Positions 50,509 to 60,451 are shown, counted from the stretch's first letter. The stretch: 64,000 nt of DNA from Sphingopyxis sp. (GCA_002733865.1 NVXM01000033.1:1-64000); one strand, 5' to 3'. The notes: generated from the letters alone by a model not told the origin. Numbers and translations: made by a program.

Positions 50509-50919
50509 ATGAAAGAACCATTTGACGATAATCTGAAAATGAACAGTCAGGCTCTTGGCCAACCGAAGCGAGAGCTGGGTCGAGACAGTCTGTTTCTGAA
50601 AGCAGAATTACACATCGTGGATGGTGAGGATTGTGGCGAAGTGCGCATCCGAAATCTGTCCGCTGGCGGTCTGATGGCTGAAGCACCGGTGCTCACCAAG
50701 CGGGGTGACAAGGTCGAACTGGAATTGCGGAATATAGGTCGCGTTACAGGACATGTGGCTTGGGTCGCGCAGGGCCGATTTGGCGTCGCATTCGATCATC
50801 CGATTGACCCCAAGCTCGCACGAAAACCGGTCGGTCAAAAAAAATCGGACGTGCCGCGTTACCTGCGCCAACCATCTCAAAAGCCATCCAATATACGCCG
50901 GGGCCGAACCTCCCGCTAG
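50509..50919 (+). CDS. PilZ-domain protein (2)
   Basis: The 136-residue product has one PilZ domain: RELGR (RxxxR) at residues 21-25, RNLSAGGLMAEAP (NxSxxG) and the end GHVAWVAQGRFGVAFDHPID. Both parts of the cyclic-di-GMP site are intact here, unlike the PilZ protein at 34344. A basic C-terminal tail (about 105-136, KPSNIRRGRTSR) follows. ATG 50509 has AGGAAG about 6 bases upstream. No neighbour suggests a specific pathway; such proteins often control motility or surface polysaccharides. Confidence 0.9.
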   Translation: MKEPFDDNLKMNSQALGQPKRELGRDSLFLKAELHIVDGEDCGEVRIRNLSAGGLMAEAPVLTKRGDKVELELRNIGRVTGHVAWVAQGRFGVAFDHPIDPKLARKPVGQKKSDVPRYLRQPSQKPSNIRRGRTSR

Positions 50920-51007
50920 TCTGTCGATCAACGGCCAAAAATAAGCTTGATTAGCGCAACGTCCGTGCATAGGACCGTTTAACCAGTCGATTAAACGGGA
51001 GCAGGAC

Positions 51008-52048
51008 ATGCCAGGACCATTAGCCGGTCTAAACATTATTGAATTCGCGGGAATCGGGCCCGGGCCATTTTGCGGGATGATGCTCGCCGATCAAGGCGCT
51101 TCAGTAACCGTTCTGCATCGTCCAGGCCGCGCTCCGGATCCGCGTCTCGCGCTGTCTCGTTCACGCAATTTGGTGGCGATTGACCTGAAGTCGGACGCCG
51201 GCATCGAAACGGCCCGTGACCTTGTCAAGAATGCCGACGGACTGATCGAAGGCTTCCGTCCCGGCGTGATGGAGCGACTGGGCCTGGGACCGGATGAGTT
51301 GCTCGCCGAAAATCCGCAACTGGTCTTTGGTCGGATGACGGGCTGGGGCCAATATGGACCGCTCGCATCTGCGGCGGGCCACGATATCAACTATATTTCG
51401 CTCTCCGGTGCCTTGCACGCTTTCGGACGAGAAGGCGAGAAGCCAACACCTCCCATCAACATGGTCGGCGATTTCGGCGGCGGGGGGATGATGCTGGCCT
51501 TCGGGATGGTTTCAGCCCTATTGCATGCTAAGACCGGTGGCACTGGTCAAGTCGTCGATTGCGCGATGACCGACGGATCAGCGGCGTTGATGGCCATGAT
51601 TTTCGATTTTCACAACACCGGCCAATGGCAGGATGAGCGCGGTGTTAATTTGCTCGACACTGGCGCGCATTTCTACGACACCTACGAGACATCAGACGGC
51701 AAATTCATTTCCATCGGGTCAATCGAACCGCAATTTTATGCTGAACTGCGGCAAGTTGCCGGGCTTGCCGACGATCCGGATTTCGACGCGCAGATGGATC
51801 CCAGACAATGGTCCGCGTTAAAGGCAAAACTGACAGCGCTTTTCAAGACCAAGACGCGCTCCCAATGGTGCGACCTGATGGAAGGCACAGATATTTGCTT
51901 TGCTCCGGTTCTTTCGCTGACCGAGGCCAAAGAACATCCGCATAATGTTGAACGGCAAACCTTCGTCGATGTCGGAGGCTTGCAGCAGCCTGCACCGGCA
52001 CCGCGCTATTCGGTTACGGTCTCGGATCCGCCCAAGCGCCCTGTTTGA
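51008..52048 (+). CDS. Alpha-methylacyl-CoA racemase/CoA-transferase family III protein
   Basis: The 346-residue product belongs to the CaiB/BaiF family. It begins GPLAGLNIIEFAGIGPGPFC, has ADGLIEGFRPGVMERLGLGP, and has the racemase-type catalytic pair: His/Asp in SAAGHDINYISLSGAL and Asp in NMVGDFGGGGMMLAFGM. That pair favours a racemase of 2-methylacyl-CoA over a CoA-transferase. The last 43 bases overlap the 3' end of the LytTR regulator gene on the other strand. Start ATG 51008 has GGAGCAGG directly upstream. Confidence 0.9.
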   Translation: MPGPLAGLNIIEFAGIGPGPFCGMMLADQGASVTVLHRPGRAPDPRLALSRSRNLVAIDLKSDAGIETARDLVKNADGLIEGFRPGVMERLGLGPDELLAENPQLVFGRMTGWGQYGPLASAAGHDINYISLSGALHAFGREGEKPTPPINMVGDFGGGGMMLAFGMVSALLHAKTGGTGQVVDCAMTDGSAALMAMIFDFHNTGQWQDERGVNLLDTGAHFYDTYETSDGKFISIGSIEPQFYAELRQVAGLADDPDFDAQMDPRQWSALKAKLTALFKTKTRSQWCDLMEGTDICFAPVLSLTEAKEHPHNVERQTFVDVGGLQQPAPAPRYSVTVSDPPKRPV

Positions 52049-52767
52049 GCGGCTACGGTTACCCTGTCCGCATAACTGGGGCCAATCGGCAATTTGGTGC
52101 CATCGTGCAGCAGGACGTATCGCTTGCGCCCTTGCCTGCGCACCTCTGCAATAACATCCCGCCGGACAATCATTGACCGGTGAACGCGCACAAAGCGATC
52201 ATCTGGCAACTGGCTCTCCAGAGAATGCATCGATTGGTGGACCAGGTAGCTGCGACCAAAAAGGTACAGCCGCATATAGTCCCGCTCTGCTTCCACCCAC
52301 TCGATATCCGAAACCGCCAGTTGCAACGACCCCGCCCCGTCCTGCACCCACAGACTCGGAACAACATCGGGATCCGAATCACTTGCGCTGCGCGCTAGAT
52401 TGGCGAGCGCCCGCTCAACCGCCTCGCGCAGCATGGACTCCTTTACAGGTTTCAAAAGATAGTCAGTCGCTTCCAGCCGAAACGCCTGCACCGCATATCT
52501 GCTATGGGCGGTCGTAAAAATGATTTCCGGCGGGCGGGCGAGGCCGTGACAGAATTCTGCAACTCTCAATCCTGAAAAATCAGGCATGTCGACATCCAGT
52601 AGAACGATATCAGGCAACATCTCAGTGACCTTGTCTAGAGCCTGTAGACCGCCGTTTGCCAATTCCACATCTCCGAAAAGCCCTGCCCTTTCGCACAACG
52701 CCCGGAGCCGCGAGCGAGCGAGTGGTTCATCATCCACAATCAAAACCGATGGCGGATTGTTTGCCAT
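52006..52767 (-). CDS. LytTR-family response regulator (AlgR/LytT-like)
   Basis: The 253-residue product has an N-terminal receiver (VLIVDDEPLARSRLRALCER; phospho-acceptor Asp in IVLLDVDMPDFSGLR; Lys in ATDYLLKPVKESML) and a C-terminal LytTR DNA-binding domain (about 145-245, VEAERDYMRLYLFGRSYLVH, and FVRVHRSMIVRRDVIAEVR). It overlaps the kinase stop by one base and pairs with it. The 3' end overlaps the convergent racemase gene by 43 bases. Targets unknown. Confidence 0.93.
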   Translation of the reverse strand: MANNPPSVLIVDDEPLARSRLRALCERAGLFGDVELANGGLQALDKVTEMLPDIVLLDVDMPDFSGLRVAEFCHGLARPPEIIFTTAHSRYAVQAFRLEATDYLLKPVKESMLREAVERALANLARSASDSDPDVVPSLWVQDGAGSLQLAVSDIEWVEAERDYMRLYLFGRSYLVHQSMHSLESQLPDDRFVRVHRSMIVRRDVIAEVRRQGRKRYVLLHDGTKLPIGPSYADRVTVAAQTGRLGGSETVTE

Positions 52768-53945
52768 TATCGGATATCCTCAAATATAAGAGAGGGATCC
52801 GGTAAAACTATCGTTGCAACAGCCATTCCATTCTTACTGTTAGCCAGAAATAGGGATGCATTCTGTCCATATAGAGCTCTCAGACGCTGTTGGATATTGG
52901 TCAGGCCTGTACCAGTTCCGGCAGTCCGGTCGTCTGCTGTTCTGGGCGGAATTCTCACTCTGCCATCATTGGCGACGCTAATTCGCAGGCGATCATCATC
53001 AACGCGTGCGGAAATGATGATATTGAACGGTTGATCAACACCAGCAACGCCAAATTTAACCGCATTTTCAATCAGCGGCTGGACGATTAACGACGGTATG
53101 CTCCAACCCCGCGCGGCAGGTTCGATGTCGACCCGATATTGTAACCGTTCCGGGAAGCGCATGCGCTCTATCTCGAGATAGCGAACCTGCTGATCAATTT
53201 CCTGTTCCACCGTAATCATGTCTTCGGCTCCGCCCGTCAGCACCGCCCGCATATAATCAGCAAGGTCATCGACCAGTTTTTCTGCCTGTTCATTTTGTCG
53301 ATCAATGATGAGGCTGCTAACCGAATTGAGCGCGTTAAAGACGAAGTGCGGATTGAGCTGATAGCGCAATGCGCGGAGTTCGCTCTCTCGATTCACCCGC
53401 TCCAATTGGCGGCTGTGCGCCGTTACACGCTGGACGTCCTGACTATGCGACAAGGCCAGATATAGAGCACCCCAGCTGGCCAAAATGAAATAGCGCGTAA
53501 ACGCCTCGTCCAGAATGTAGGCCCAGTCGAAAGAGGCGAAGTCGATCGGGTCCAGCAAATAGTATAGATCGAACAAGGCGGCTTCATGATTGAATACCAC
53601 TTGGTCCAAGATTGCGATATAATTGGCCAGAATCATAGTCGGCAAGGTCAGCATAAAAATCGACGCCGCCATGCCGTGGCCGCGCACTGCGATCAACAGG
53701 CGATAAAGTAACCACGTGAAGGTGATGCAAATGCTGGTCATGAGTATCCGCTGCACAAGCAGCGCATCGGCATTGTTCTGCGTCAAATATAATATGCGGC
53801 TGCTGACAAACAGAAAATAGGCGCCCCAAACGCCGAATATTGATTTGACCGCCAAGTCCCGATTAACGGGGAACAGCCGGTTGAACAAAGACGCAGTTTT
53901 TGCCCCGGTCTGTCGCGCCGGTCGATTGGCGGGGCCGGGTGTCAC
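52767..53945 (-). CDS. LytS/AlgZ-type sensor histidine kinase
   Basis: The 392-residue product has a membrane part with about six helices (residues 35-190) and a His_kinase (PF06580-type) domain with the phospho-acceptor in LRYQLNPHFVFNALNSVSSL, then an HATPase domain (SLIVQPLIENAVKFGVAGV, GTGLTNIQQRLRALYG). Start is a GTG that overlaps the stop of the DUF2891 gene by 4 bases. It is followed, with a one-base overlap, by its LytTR response regulator. The signal is not known. Confidence 0.92.
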   Translation of the reverse strand: MTPGPANRPARQTGAKTASLFNRLFPVNRDLAVKSIFGVWGAYFLFVSSRILYLTQNNADALLVQRILMTSICITFTWLLYRLLIAVRGHGMAASIFMLTLPTMILANYIAILDQVVFNHEAALFDLYYLLDPIDFASFDWAYILDEAFTRYFILASWGALYLALSHSQDVQRVTAHSRQLERVNRESELRALRYQLNPHFVFNALNSVSSLIIDRQNEQAEKLVDDLADYMRAVLTGGAEDMITVEQEIDQQVRYLEIERMRFPERLQYRVDIEPAARGWSIPSLIVQPLIENAVKFGVAGVDQPFNIIISARVDDDRLRISVANDGRVRIPPRTADDRTAGTGTGLTNIQQRLRALYGQNASLFLANSKNGMAVATIVLPDPSLIFEDIR

Positions 53946-55162
53946 GAACCCGGGTTGCTGGCGTTTGCGCCAATCCCCCGGCGCGTACGCCAGTAGGTAG
54001 CAAAGCTCGCCAGCCAGTGGCTGCCGGAATAATGTGGCGTGCGCACGGACTCCTCACCCGAATTGCCGTGCAAGCGCGCCGAAGCGAGCAGCGACGCCCG
54101 ACGTGGATCGTCAGCTGGCAGGCCAGAGGCCATGCCCTCCAAAGCCCATGCCCGCGAAAGATTGAGCCCGTCCAGATGCACCAATTTGCCGTCGGTCGGG
54201 TCGTTCACGATGCCGACCGCGAGCCAGTCGCCACTGCCGTCGGTGGGAATCTCTGGCAGAAAGCCAGACAACCAACTGGCATATTCGCTTTCATCCATGA
54301 CCCGCCGCATCAGGTCTGCCTCCATCAGACAAGGAGAAAGAAAATCCTCTCCCGATGGCTCATAGGCCATCGGACAATTCCCGTCGTCACGATGAAATTC
54401 TAGCGCCTTTCTGCGAACCAGGCTGGTCATTTCACTGTCGCCGCTGCGTTCCGCCCAATCCAGAAAAAGTCCGAAAGCGAAGGCGGATTGGTTGTGCGTT
54501 CCCAGCCGGATCGGATAAGCCAATTTCGGCAACCATTGCTTGATATTGCCTACAATGACCGTCTCCAGCGGCTCCAATCTGGCAAGCCATTCCTTCGCCT
54601 GCTCGGCTTTCCCATCATCACCGGCCGCAATTTCGCGCAATTCGGTGGTCAACTGCAAGAACCACGCAACGCCATATGGACGCTCGAACGCCGCTCGGTC
54701 AGCTCCTTGAAAATATCCGATCTCACCGGCTATTTTTTCTGCGGTAAAATTCGCGGCGAGAGCGGCAGCAATCTCTTCATCCATATCCGAAACCAGACCC
54801 TGACCCCAGAGCCGCGTCAGCAACCAATGACCGTGAACCGCGCTATGCCAATCGAAACAGCCATAGAATACGGGAGTCAGTTTCGCAGGTTCCGCTACAT
54901 CGGCAGCGCTGCTCAAAACATGGCTGATCTTGTTGGGATATTGCCTGTTGATGCAATTGAGCGCGATCCGCGCATAGGCTTGATCCGCGCTGCGGGGTGT
55001 TAGCCCATGATCAGCCGGATCGGGTGCGGTATACCGACGCTCGAAAACATCGCGCTCCGGTGAAGATGACTCTGGCAAAGATGTCTCCGACTGGTCCTCC
55101 GCAACCGAACAACCCGCCAACGCCGCGATCAGTATCGCAGTCATCCCCTTTTGATAGATCAT
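53942..55162 (-). CDS. DUF2891-family lipoprotein
   Basis: The 406-residue product has a lipoprotein signal (GMTAILIAALAGC, lipobox LAGC) and a DUF2891 domain, an all-helical alpha/alpha-toroid-like fold: VFYGCFDWHSAVHGHWLLTR, GYFQGADRAAFERPYGVAWF, LGTHNQSAFAFGLFLDWAER and SGEDFLSPCLMEADLMRRVM. The family is uncharacterised, though the layout suggests a carbohydrate-active enzyme. ATG 55162 is used because GGGGGAG lies 6 bases upstream; the open frame extends 23 codons further. Its stop overlaps the start of the histidine kinase, so it may be part of a regulated unit or a signal input. Confidence 0.88.
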   Translation of the reverse strand: MIYQKGMTAILIAALAGCSVAEDQSETSLPESSSPERDVFERRYTAPDPADHGLTPRSADQAYARIALNCINRQYPNKISHVLSSAADVAEPAKLTPVFYGCFDWHSAVHGHWLLTRLWGQGLVSDMDEEIAAALAANFTAEKIAGEIGYFQGADRAAFERPYGVAWFLQLTTELREIAAGDDGKAEQAKEWLARLEPLETVIVGNIKQWLPKLAYPIRLGTHNQSAFAFGLFLDWAERSGDSEMTSLVRRKALEFHRDDGNCPMAYEPSGEDFLSPCLMEADLMRRVMDESEYASWLSGFLPEIPTDGSGDWLAVGIVNDPTDGKLVHLDGLNLSRAWALEGMASGLPADDPRRASLLASARLHGNSGEESVRTPHYSGSHWLASFATYWRTRRGIGANASNPGS

Positions 55163-55209
55163 CCAAAGCTCCCCCATAAAAGCAATTTCAATAGAGATAA
55201 ATTGACCCA

Positions 55210-56634
55210 TTGGCAAAAGACTATAGGGCAAAGATCTCTTCCGCCATTGCCGGTTCCGGCTGGGCGACTAGCAGTGGAACTGATAATATCGCGACGCAAC
55301 CCGCCATATTTCTAACCGGCAGCCCCCTGCGGCACATTACAACGATGTCGCTGACCGCCAGCATTGGCCTGCTGACGATGTTTATCGTCGACTTTGCCGA
55401 TCTGTTTTATATCGCGCAACTTGCGGACAGTTCCCTCACGGCGGCAATGGGCTTTGCAGCAACGATTCTGTTTTTCGCGACCGCGTTCCATATCGGGCTG
55501 ATGATCGCGACCAGCGCGCTTGCGGCGCGCCATATCGGTCAGGGCAATCCGGATCAGGCGCGACGCTATCTGACCAACGTCATAATGCTGAGTATGATGC
55601 TGATCGTCCCATTAGCCGTTCTGTTTTTTATTTTCGCACCCGAGATTCTCGAACTTGCCGGTGCCGATGGCGCCGCCAATCAGGCTGCGACCGGTTATAT
55701 CCGGATCTACGCACCATTTATGCCGTTCAGCGTCGCAGCGATGGTCTGCTCCGGTTTTCTGCGGGCTCATGGCGCTGCACGACGGGCGATGAACGTGACC
55801 CTCGCCATGGGCATTACAAATGCCATTCTCGATCCAATTTTCATCTTCGGGTTTGACTGGGGAATCAACGGGGCAGCAGTCGCCAGTGCTTGCGCCGCTG
55901 TGGTTTCAACACTGTTCGCCATCCGGCCCATTGTTCAATATTACGGCGGTTTTGAGCGTATCTCCCTGTCAGGCTTTCGGCAGGACCTGTCTCCGATCAT
56001 GACCATCCTGATTCCTGCGATCCTGACCAATCTTGCCACTCCGGTCGGCGGCTTCATTTCCTACCGTTTCGTCGCCGATTATCCCGACGATGTGATTGCC
56101 GGCTTTGCCGTTGTCGGCCGAGTGGTACCAGTCGCTTTCTGCCTGATGTTCTCGCTTTCCGGGGCCATCGGGCCAATCATTGGCCAGAATTTCGGTGCGC
56201 TGCAATTCGACCGGGTGCGAACCACCATCACACAAGCCACACTATTTGCTTTCGGCTATACCCTGATCATCTGGCCATTTCTCTATCTGCTCAGCGGCCC
56301 GATTTGTGACGCCTTCAATTTGGCTGGCGAAGGGCGTCACGTATTTTGGCTGTTTGCGGCCGTGTTGACCCCGCTTTTCTTCTTTAACGGCATGCTGTTC
56401 ATCGGCAACGCCGCCTGTAACAACTTGGGTTATCCAACCTGGTCGACCGCAATGAACTGGCTGCGCAATACGCTCGGGCTAATCCCGTTTCTCTGGCTCG
56501 GCCGCGAGTATTACGGGCTCGACGGGATTGTGCTGGGACCGGCAATTGGCGGGATAGTTTTCGGGATAGCGGGCTATATGATAGCCCAATATCTGGTAAA
56601 TCTGCAAGAGCAGCGAGCCGGATTAGTCGGTTAA
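55210..56634 (+). CDS. MATE-family efflux transporter
   Basis: The 474-residue membrane protein with 12 predicted helices exports drugs or toxins in exchange for Na+ or H+. Typical stretches are FLTGSPLRHITTMSLTASIG at the first helix, FIVDFADLFYIAQLADSSLT, MGITNAILDPIFIFGFDWGI and GRVVPVAFCLMFSLSGAIGP. The frame closes at a TAA at 55198, and before the first helix only a TTG at 55210 is available as a start; a later ATG (55345) would cut the family's N-terminal residues. The start is thus uncertain. Divergent from the DUF2891 gene with a 47-base spacer. Confidence 0.9.
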   Translation: MAKDYRAKISSAIAGSGWATSSGTDNIATQPAIFLTGSPLRHITTMSLTASIGLLTMFIVDFADLFYIAQLADSSLTAAMGFAATILFFATAFHIGLMIATSALAARHIGQGNPDQARRYLTNVIMLSMMLIVPLAVLFFIFAPEILELAGADGAANQAATGYIRIYAPFMPFSVAAMVCSGFLRAHGAARRAMNVTLAMGITNAILDPIFIFGFDWGINGAAVASACAAVVSTLFAIRPIVQYYGGFERISLSGFRQDLSPIMTILIPAILTNLATPVGGFISYRFVADYPDDVIAGFAVVGRVVPVAFCLMFSLSGAIGPIIGQNFGALQFDRVRTTITQATLFAFGYTLIIWPFLYLLSGPICDAFNLAGEGRHVFWLFAAVLTPLFFFNGMLFIGNAACNNLGYPTWSTAMNWLRNTLGLIPFLWLGREYYGLDGIVLGPAIGGIVFGIAGYMIAQYLVNLQEQRAGLVG

Positions 56635-56843
56635 CCAGTTGCTCCCTGACGTCCCATCATGGAACAGCGCTTTTTTGCTCCGCGCGCTATCGGAAAATTT
56701 CGCCTATCTGCGGCTCAAACTGCCCGCTTGGGCCAAATCTTATATCATGGAAATTTGTGCGCGTACCACCACCCTATGTCCCGCCTCTGAGCATTCACAT
56801 TCCCGATTACGGGCAGAGTGATTGGGCGCGAGAACCGTTAACC

Positions 56844-58085
56844 ATGATGGACGACGGACCTGCCGGCACGCAAGACAATCGCGCGAAGCCGGATGCGGCA
56901 ACCCCACAAGGCCCGAAACACTGGCACTCTTTTGCAAAATTGACGGTTCGCGAAAGAGTTTTGACCATATTTGTCCTTTTGAGTTTGATTTTGATCCCTG
57001 CAACCATGCCGCAATCGCGCGTGGATGCGCAGCAGTTCAACCCTAGCGACCCGCGACTGCAGTCCGTCGAGCGAGCTGAGGAAAATTTTGCCGGTTCGGC
57101 ATTTTATTTCACCGATCCCGACTATGCGATTCCGCAAAATTACGGCGGTATCGGCCTAGATCCACTCGCCGACCCTGGAGCCGGACTGGCTGACGGTCTG
57201 TCGGATATGACTGGTGACGATGCTGATCCCGCGTCGCGCGCGCATCTTATTCGGCCCACCGCCTTTCGCGGCTCTTCACTGGACAACAGCAGGGCGTTGC
57301 AATGTCTGAACCAGGCGATCTACTACGAAGCGGGCATGGAGCCCGATGCCGGTCAACGCGCTGTTGCCCAAGTGATCCTGAACCGGGTTCGGCATCCGAG
57401 CTATCCCAGCACGGTCTGCGGTGTGATCTATCAAGGCAGCGAACGCGCTACCGGTTGCCAGTTCACCTACACTTGCGACGGTTCACTGCGCCGCAAACCG
57501 TCCCGCTTCCACTGGGAGCGAGCCAGAAAAGTTGCGATCGAGGCATTGGCAGGAAAAAGCTACACGACGGTCGGCACCGCCACCCATTATCATGCAAGCT
57601 ATGTCTATCCCTATTGGGCGCCAAGCCTGCGGTTCCTCGGAACGGTCGGAGCGCATCGCTTTTACAGCTGGAAGGGCAATGCCGGAAAGGCCAGCGCTTT
57701 CAATCAACAATACCGCGGCGGCGAGCCGGTTCCGGCACCGAAGCCACGGCGCTATGATGTCGCGACAGGTGGCACGCCGGCGTCTTCGCTCGATCCGATC
57801 GCCTTGGAAAAAGCGTATGAGGAAGGCCGTCGTAAAGCCGAGGCGGAAGCTGCACAATCAGAGAAAAGGGCAGCTCTCGCGGCAGACACTGCGCGCAGAC
57901 ATGATCGATCCGCACCCGCGGTGGATATCAATTCACCCCGATCCTATCAGGCCCCCAATTACAGCGCGGAAGCGAAGGCCAAGGGTGGTGAGGAAGCCTT
58001 TGCCGGACAAAATCTTCCTGAAGTCGGGCGGATCAAACCCGAATTCCGCAACAGCGGGACCTGGAAGAAAAAACCGACAAGCTAG
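56844..58085 (+). CDS. Cell wall hydrolase, SleB family
   Basis: The product of about 413 residues has an N-terminal helix (about 38-58, VLTIFVLLSLILIPATM), a linker, and a SleB/Hydrolase_2 domain with the catalytic Glu in LNQAIYYEAGMEPDAGQRAV, VILNRVRHPSYPSTVCGVIY and GCQFTYTCDGSLRRKPSRFH, then ATHYHASYVYPYWAPSLRFL. A C-terminal tail is rich in Lys/Glu/Ala. The family cleaves peptidoglycan. ATG 56844 (or 56847) is used; the frame also starts at a GTG at 56757, adding a Pro-rich peptide that I doubt. The protein is likely anchored in the inner membrane and active in the periplasm. Confidence 0.85.
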   Translation: MMDDGPAGTQDNRAKPDAATPQGPKHWHSFAKLTVRERVLTIFVLLSLILIPATMPQSRVDAQQFNPSDPRLQSVERAEENFAGSAFYFTDPDYAIPQNYGGIGLDPLADPGAGLADGLSDMTGDDADPASRAHLIRPTAFRGSSLDNSRALQCLNQAIYYEAGMEPDAGQRAVAQVILNRVRHPSYPSTVCGVIYQGSERATGCQFTYTCDGSLRRKPSRFHWERARKVAIEALAGKSYTTVGTATHYHASYVYPYWAPSLRFLGTVGAHRFYSWKGNAGKASAFNQQYRGGEPVPAPKPRRYDVATGGTPASSLDPIALEKAYEEGRRKAEAEAAQSEKRAALAADTARRHDRSAPAVDINSPRSYQAPNYSAEAKAKGGEEAFAGQNLPEVGRIKPEFRNSGTWKKKPTS

Positions 58086-58205
58086 TCTGGAGCGCTGGTT
58101 TGGCGATAGTTTCGCTGGCAACCAACAATGGGTTTCCCTTGCCAATGCCCTTGACTCCCGACTAAAGGCTCTCGATTTTTATTGGAAACGAAGCGGAGCG
58201 CTCTG

Positions 58206-59579
58206 ATGGCGACGAATTGGACGGCAAATAGCTGGCGGGATTTTGAAGGATTGCACATGCCGCAATATCCTGACGCCACAAAACTAGCGGAAACAGAGGG
58301 GCTGCTTGGCAGCTACCCTCCGCTGGTCTTTGCCGGCGAAGCCCGTAGCCTGAAGAAAGACCTGGCCGATGTCGTGGCTGGCAAAGCATTTCTTTTACAG
58401 GGCGGCGACTGCGCCGAGAGCTTCGCAGAATTTCATCCAAACAACATCCGCGATACGTTCCGCGTCATTTTGCAAATGGCGGTGGTACTGACCTATGCGT
58501 CAAAACTGCCGGTGGTCAAAGTGGGGCGCATGGCAGGCCAGTTCGCCAAACCGCGCTCTTCTGACACAGAAGTGCAGGATGGTTTGGAATTGCCCAGCTA
58601 CCGCGGGGATATCATCAACGGAATCGAATTTGATAGCGCGCGCAGGGACCCGGATCCGGAACGGATGGTCCGCGCATATAACCAGTCTGCCGCCACGCTC
58701 AATCTGCTCCGCGCTTTCTCTACCGGCGGCTACGCCAATCTGAAGCAGGTTCATGGCTGGACTCACGATTTCATGGCGCGCAGCCCGTGGGCGAAAAAAT
58801 TTGAAGAAATGGCCGACCGGATTGGCGAGGCCTTGGCCTTCATGGAAGCCTGCGGGATCAATCCTGATACGGTTCCTCAACTCAAAGCCACGTCCTTCTA
58901 TACCAGCCACGAAGCGCTGCTGTTGCCATATGAAGAATGTCTGACGCGACAGGACAGCCTCACCGGTCAATGGTACGACACCAGCGCGCATTTTCTCTGG
59001 ATAGGGGACCGGACCCGGTTCGAGGGCTCTGCGCATGTCGAATTTCTGCGTGGCATCGGCAACCCGATCGGCATGAAATGCGGACCATCGCTGACGCCCG
59101 ACGCGCTTTTGAAGATGCTTGACACGCTTAATCCGGAACGTGAGCCGGGCCGGATCACGCTGATTTCGCGCTTCGGGCACGATAAGGTCATCAGTGGCCT
59201 GTCCCCTCTCGTTCAGGCGGTGAAACGAGAGGGTCATCCCGTCGTCTGGTCTTGCGATCCGATGCACGGCAATGTGATCAAGGCGGAAAGCGGCTACAAG
59301 ACCCGTCCGTTTGATCGCATCCTGACCGAAGTGCGCGGCTTTTTCGCAGTTCATCGAGCAGAAGGCACTTTTGCCGGTGGCATTCATTGCGAAATGACGG
59401 GCCAGAACGTTACCGAATGCACTGGCGGTGGCGTAGCGATTACCGATGCGTCGCTGGGCGACCGCTATCACACCCATTGCGACCCTCGCCTCAACGCCGC
59501 GCAATCGCTGGAGCTCGCATTCCTGCTGGCGGAAATGCTCAATCAGGAACTGTCAGAGCGGACGCGAGAGGCCGCCTGA
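58206..59579 (+). CDS. 3-deoxy-7-phosphoheptulonate synthase, class II
   Basis: First enzyme of the shikimate pathway: joins phosphoenolpyruvate and erythrose 4-phosphate. The 457-residue product is the plant-like class II (AroA-II) form: [80 protein letters not shown] and [23 protein letters not shown] 58206 has GGAG 8 bases upstream; an earlier in-frame ATG at 58182 is less likely. A 77-residue membrane protein gene follows directly. Feedback control is not predictable from sequence. Confidence 0.95.
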   Translation: MATNWTANSWRDFEGLHMPQYPDATKLAETEGLLGSYPPLVFAGEARSLKKDLADVVAGKAFLLQGGDCAESFAEFHPNNIRDTFRVILQMAVVLTYASKLPVVKVGRMAGQFAKPRSSDTEVQDGLELPSYRGDIINGIEFDSARRDPDPERMVRAYNQSAATLNLLRAFSTGGYANLKQVHGWTHDFMARSPWAKKFEEMADRIGEALAFMEACGINPDTVPQLKATSFYTSHEALLLPYEECLTRQDSLTGQWYDTSAHFLWIGDRTRFEGSAHVEFLRGIGNPIGMKCGPSLTPDALLKMLDTLNPEREPGRITLISRFGHDKVISGLSPLVQAVKREGHPVVWSCDPMHGNVIKAESGYKTRPFDRILTEVRGFFAVHRAEGTFAGGIHCEMTGQNVTECTGGGVAITDASLGDRYHTHCDPRLNAAQSLELAFLLAEMLNQELSERTREAA

Positions 59580-59580
59580 T

Positions 59581-59814
59581 ATGGTCGAAAAGGCAAAGCC
59601 TTCACGGATGCGCCCGGAAGATTATGCGGCGGAAGAATCGCCGATGAGACGACGTGTGACCTACGTCCGCAGGGAGATCGTCAGCAAGGGCGTTGGCTTC
59701 GGCAGCGCTCTGGCGATCGCCATCAGCTTCACCACCCACAAGTCAATTTTTTGGGCGATCATCCACGGCTTCTTTTCCTGGCTCTACGTCCTCTACTATG
59801 CGTTGACGCGGTAG
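59581..59814 (+). CDS. Small membrane protein of unknown function (77 aa)
   Basis: The ATG lies one base after the class II DAHP synthase stop, so the two are probably co-transcribed and perhaps coupled. The product has a charged N-terminal half (RPEDYAAEESPMRRRVTYVR) and two hydrophobic segments (about 37-50 GVGFGSALAIAISFTT, 55-74 IFWAIIHGFFSWLYVLYYAL). Proteins of this kind are common next to aromatic synthesis genes in sphingomonads. I do not recognise a named family. The phase and coding potential look real. Confidence 0.7.
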   Translation: MVEKAKPSRMRPEDYAAEESPMRRRVTYVRREIVSKGVGFGSALAIAISFTTHKSIFWAIIHGFFSWLYVLYYALTR

Positions 59815-59898
59815 GTGTCGGCTAAGCCCAGCCTATTTGCGTGACATTGCCGGGCCGCAAGACTATCCAAAAGACTGGAAAATCGGCAGGAAAACGTC

Positions 59899-60450
59899 AT
59901 GATCCGATCACTCTTGGGTATTATAGCGAGCGCGATGGCGGTTGCCGGATGTGCCGGACCGATTGAAACCCGTGTCCAGAGCCAACAGCTTGTGCCGGCC
60001 GTGGAACAAAAAGGCTTTGCCTGGTCTCCAATAGATCCGATCGCCAATCGCGACACCGAGCTGGCCCGGGACTTGGTCGGGAAGTCGCTCGTCGAGAAGG
60101 GCTACCAGCAGACGCCAGATGCTACAATATTGGTGCATGTCGCGCTCGCCGATCGACCAGCCAATATCGCCATTGATGCCGGTGACGACAAAGCGGTGCA
60201 ACCCCTGGTCCCTGCGAAACGGCAGAAAAGCTTCCAATCCTGCAAAGATCGTGAACATAGGTTAACGGTAAGCCTTTTTGATCAGAGGCGCCGCCAAAAG
60301 CTATATTCCGGCAGCGCGGCGGAATATCATTGCAAGGGCACAATTGCGCAGTCGCTGCCGTTTCTCGTCAATGCTGCGCTTTCCGGACTTGACGGTAATA
60401 TCAGTGATACACCGGTAAGCAGAACCCGCACCCGCCAGGGCATCGAGTGA
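59899..60450 (+). CDS. DUF4136-like lipoprotein
   Basis: The 183-residue product has a lipoprotein signal (MIRSLLGIIASAMAVAGC, lipobox AVAGC) and a beta-rich domain like DUF4136: QKGFAWSPIDPIANRDTELA, SLVEKGYQQTPDATILVHVA and HRLTVSLFDQRRRQKLYSGS. The function of the family is unknown. ATG 59899 has GCAGGA about 7 bases upstream. It converges on the CHASE2 kinase gene with a gap of one base between the stops. Confidence 0.82.
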   Translation: MIRSLLGIIASAMAVAGCAGPIETRVQSQQLVPAVEQKGFAWSPIDPIANRDTELARDLVGKSLVEKGYQQTPDATILVHVALADRPANIAIDAGDDKAVQPLVPAKRQKSFQSCKDREHRLTVSLFDQRRRQKLYSGSAAEYHCKGTIAQSLPFLVNAALSGLDGNISDTPVSRTRTRQGIE

Positions 60451-60451
60451 T

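Noticed and set aside
56748-56822. 24-codon frame before the SleB gene as a leader peptide
   Set aside because: It starts with an ATG but has no ribosome binding site or regulatory codons, and it overlaps a possible GTG-started form of the hydrolase.
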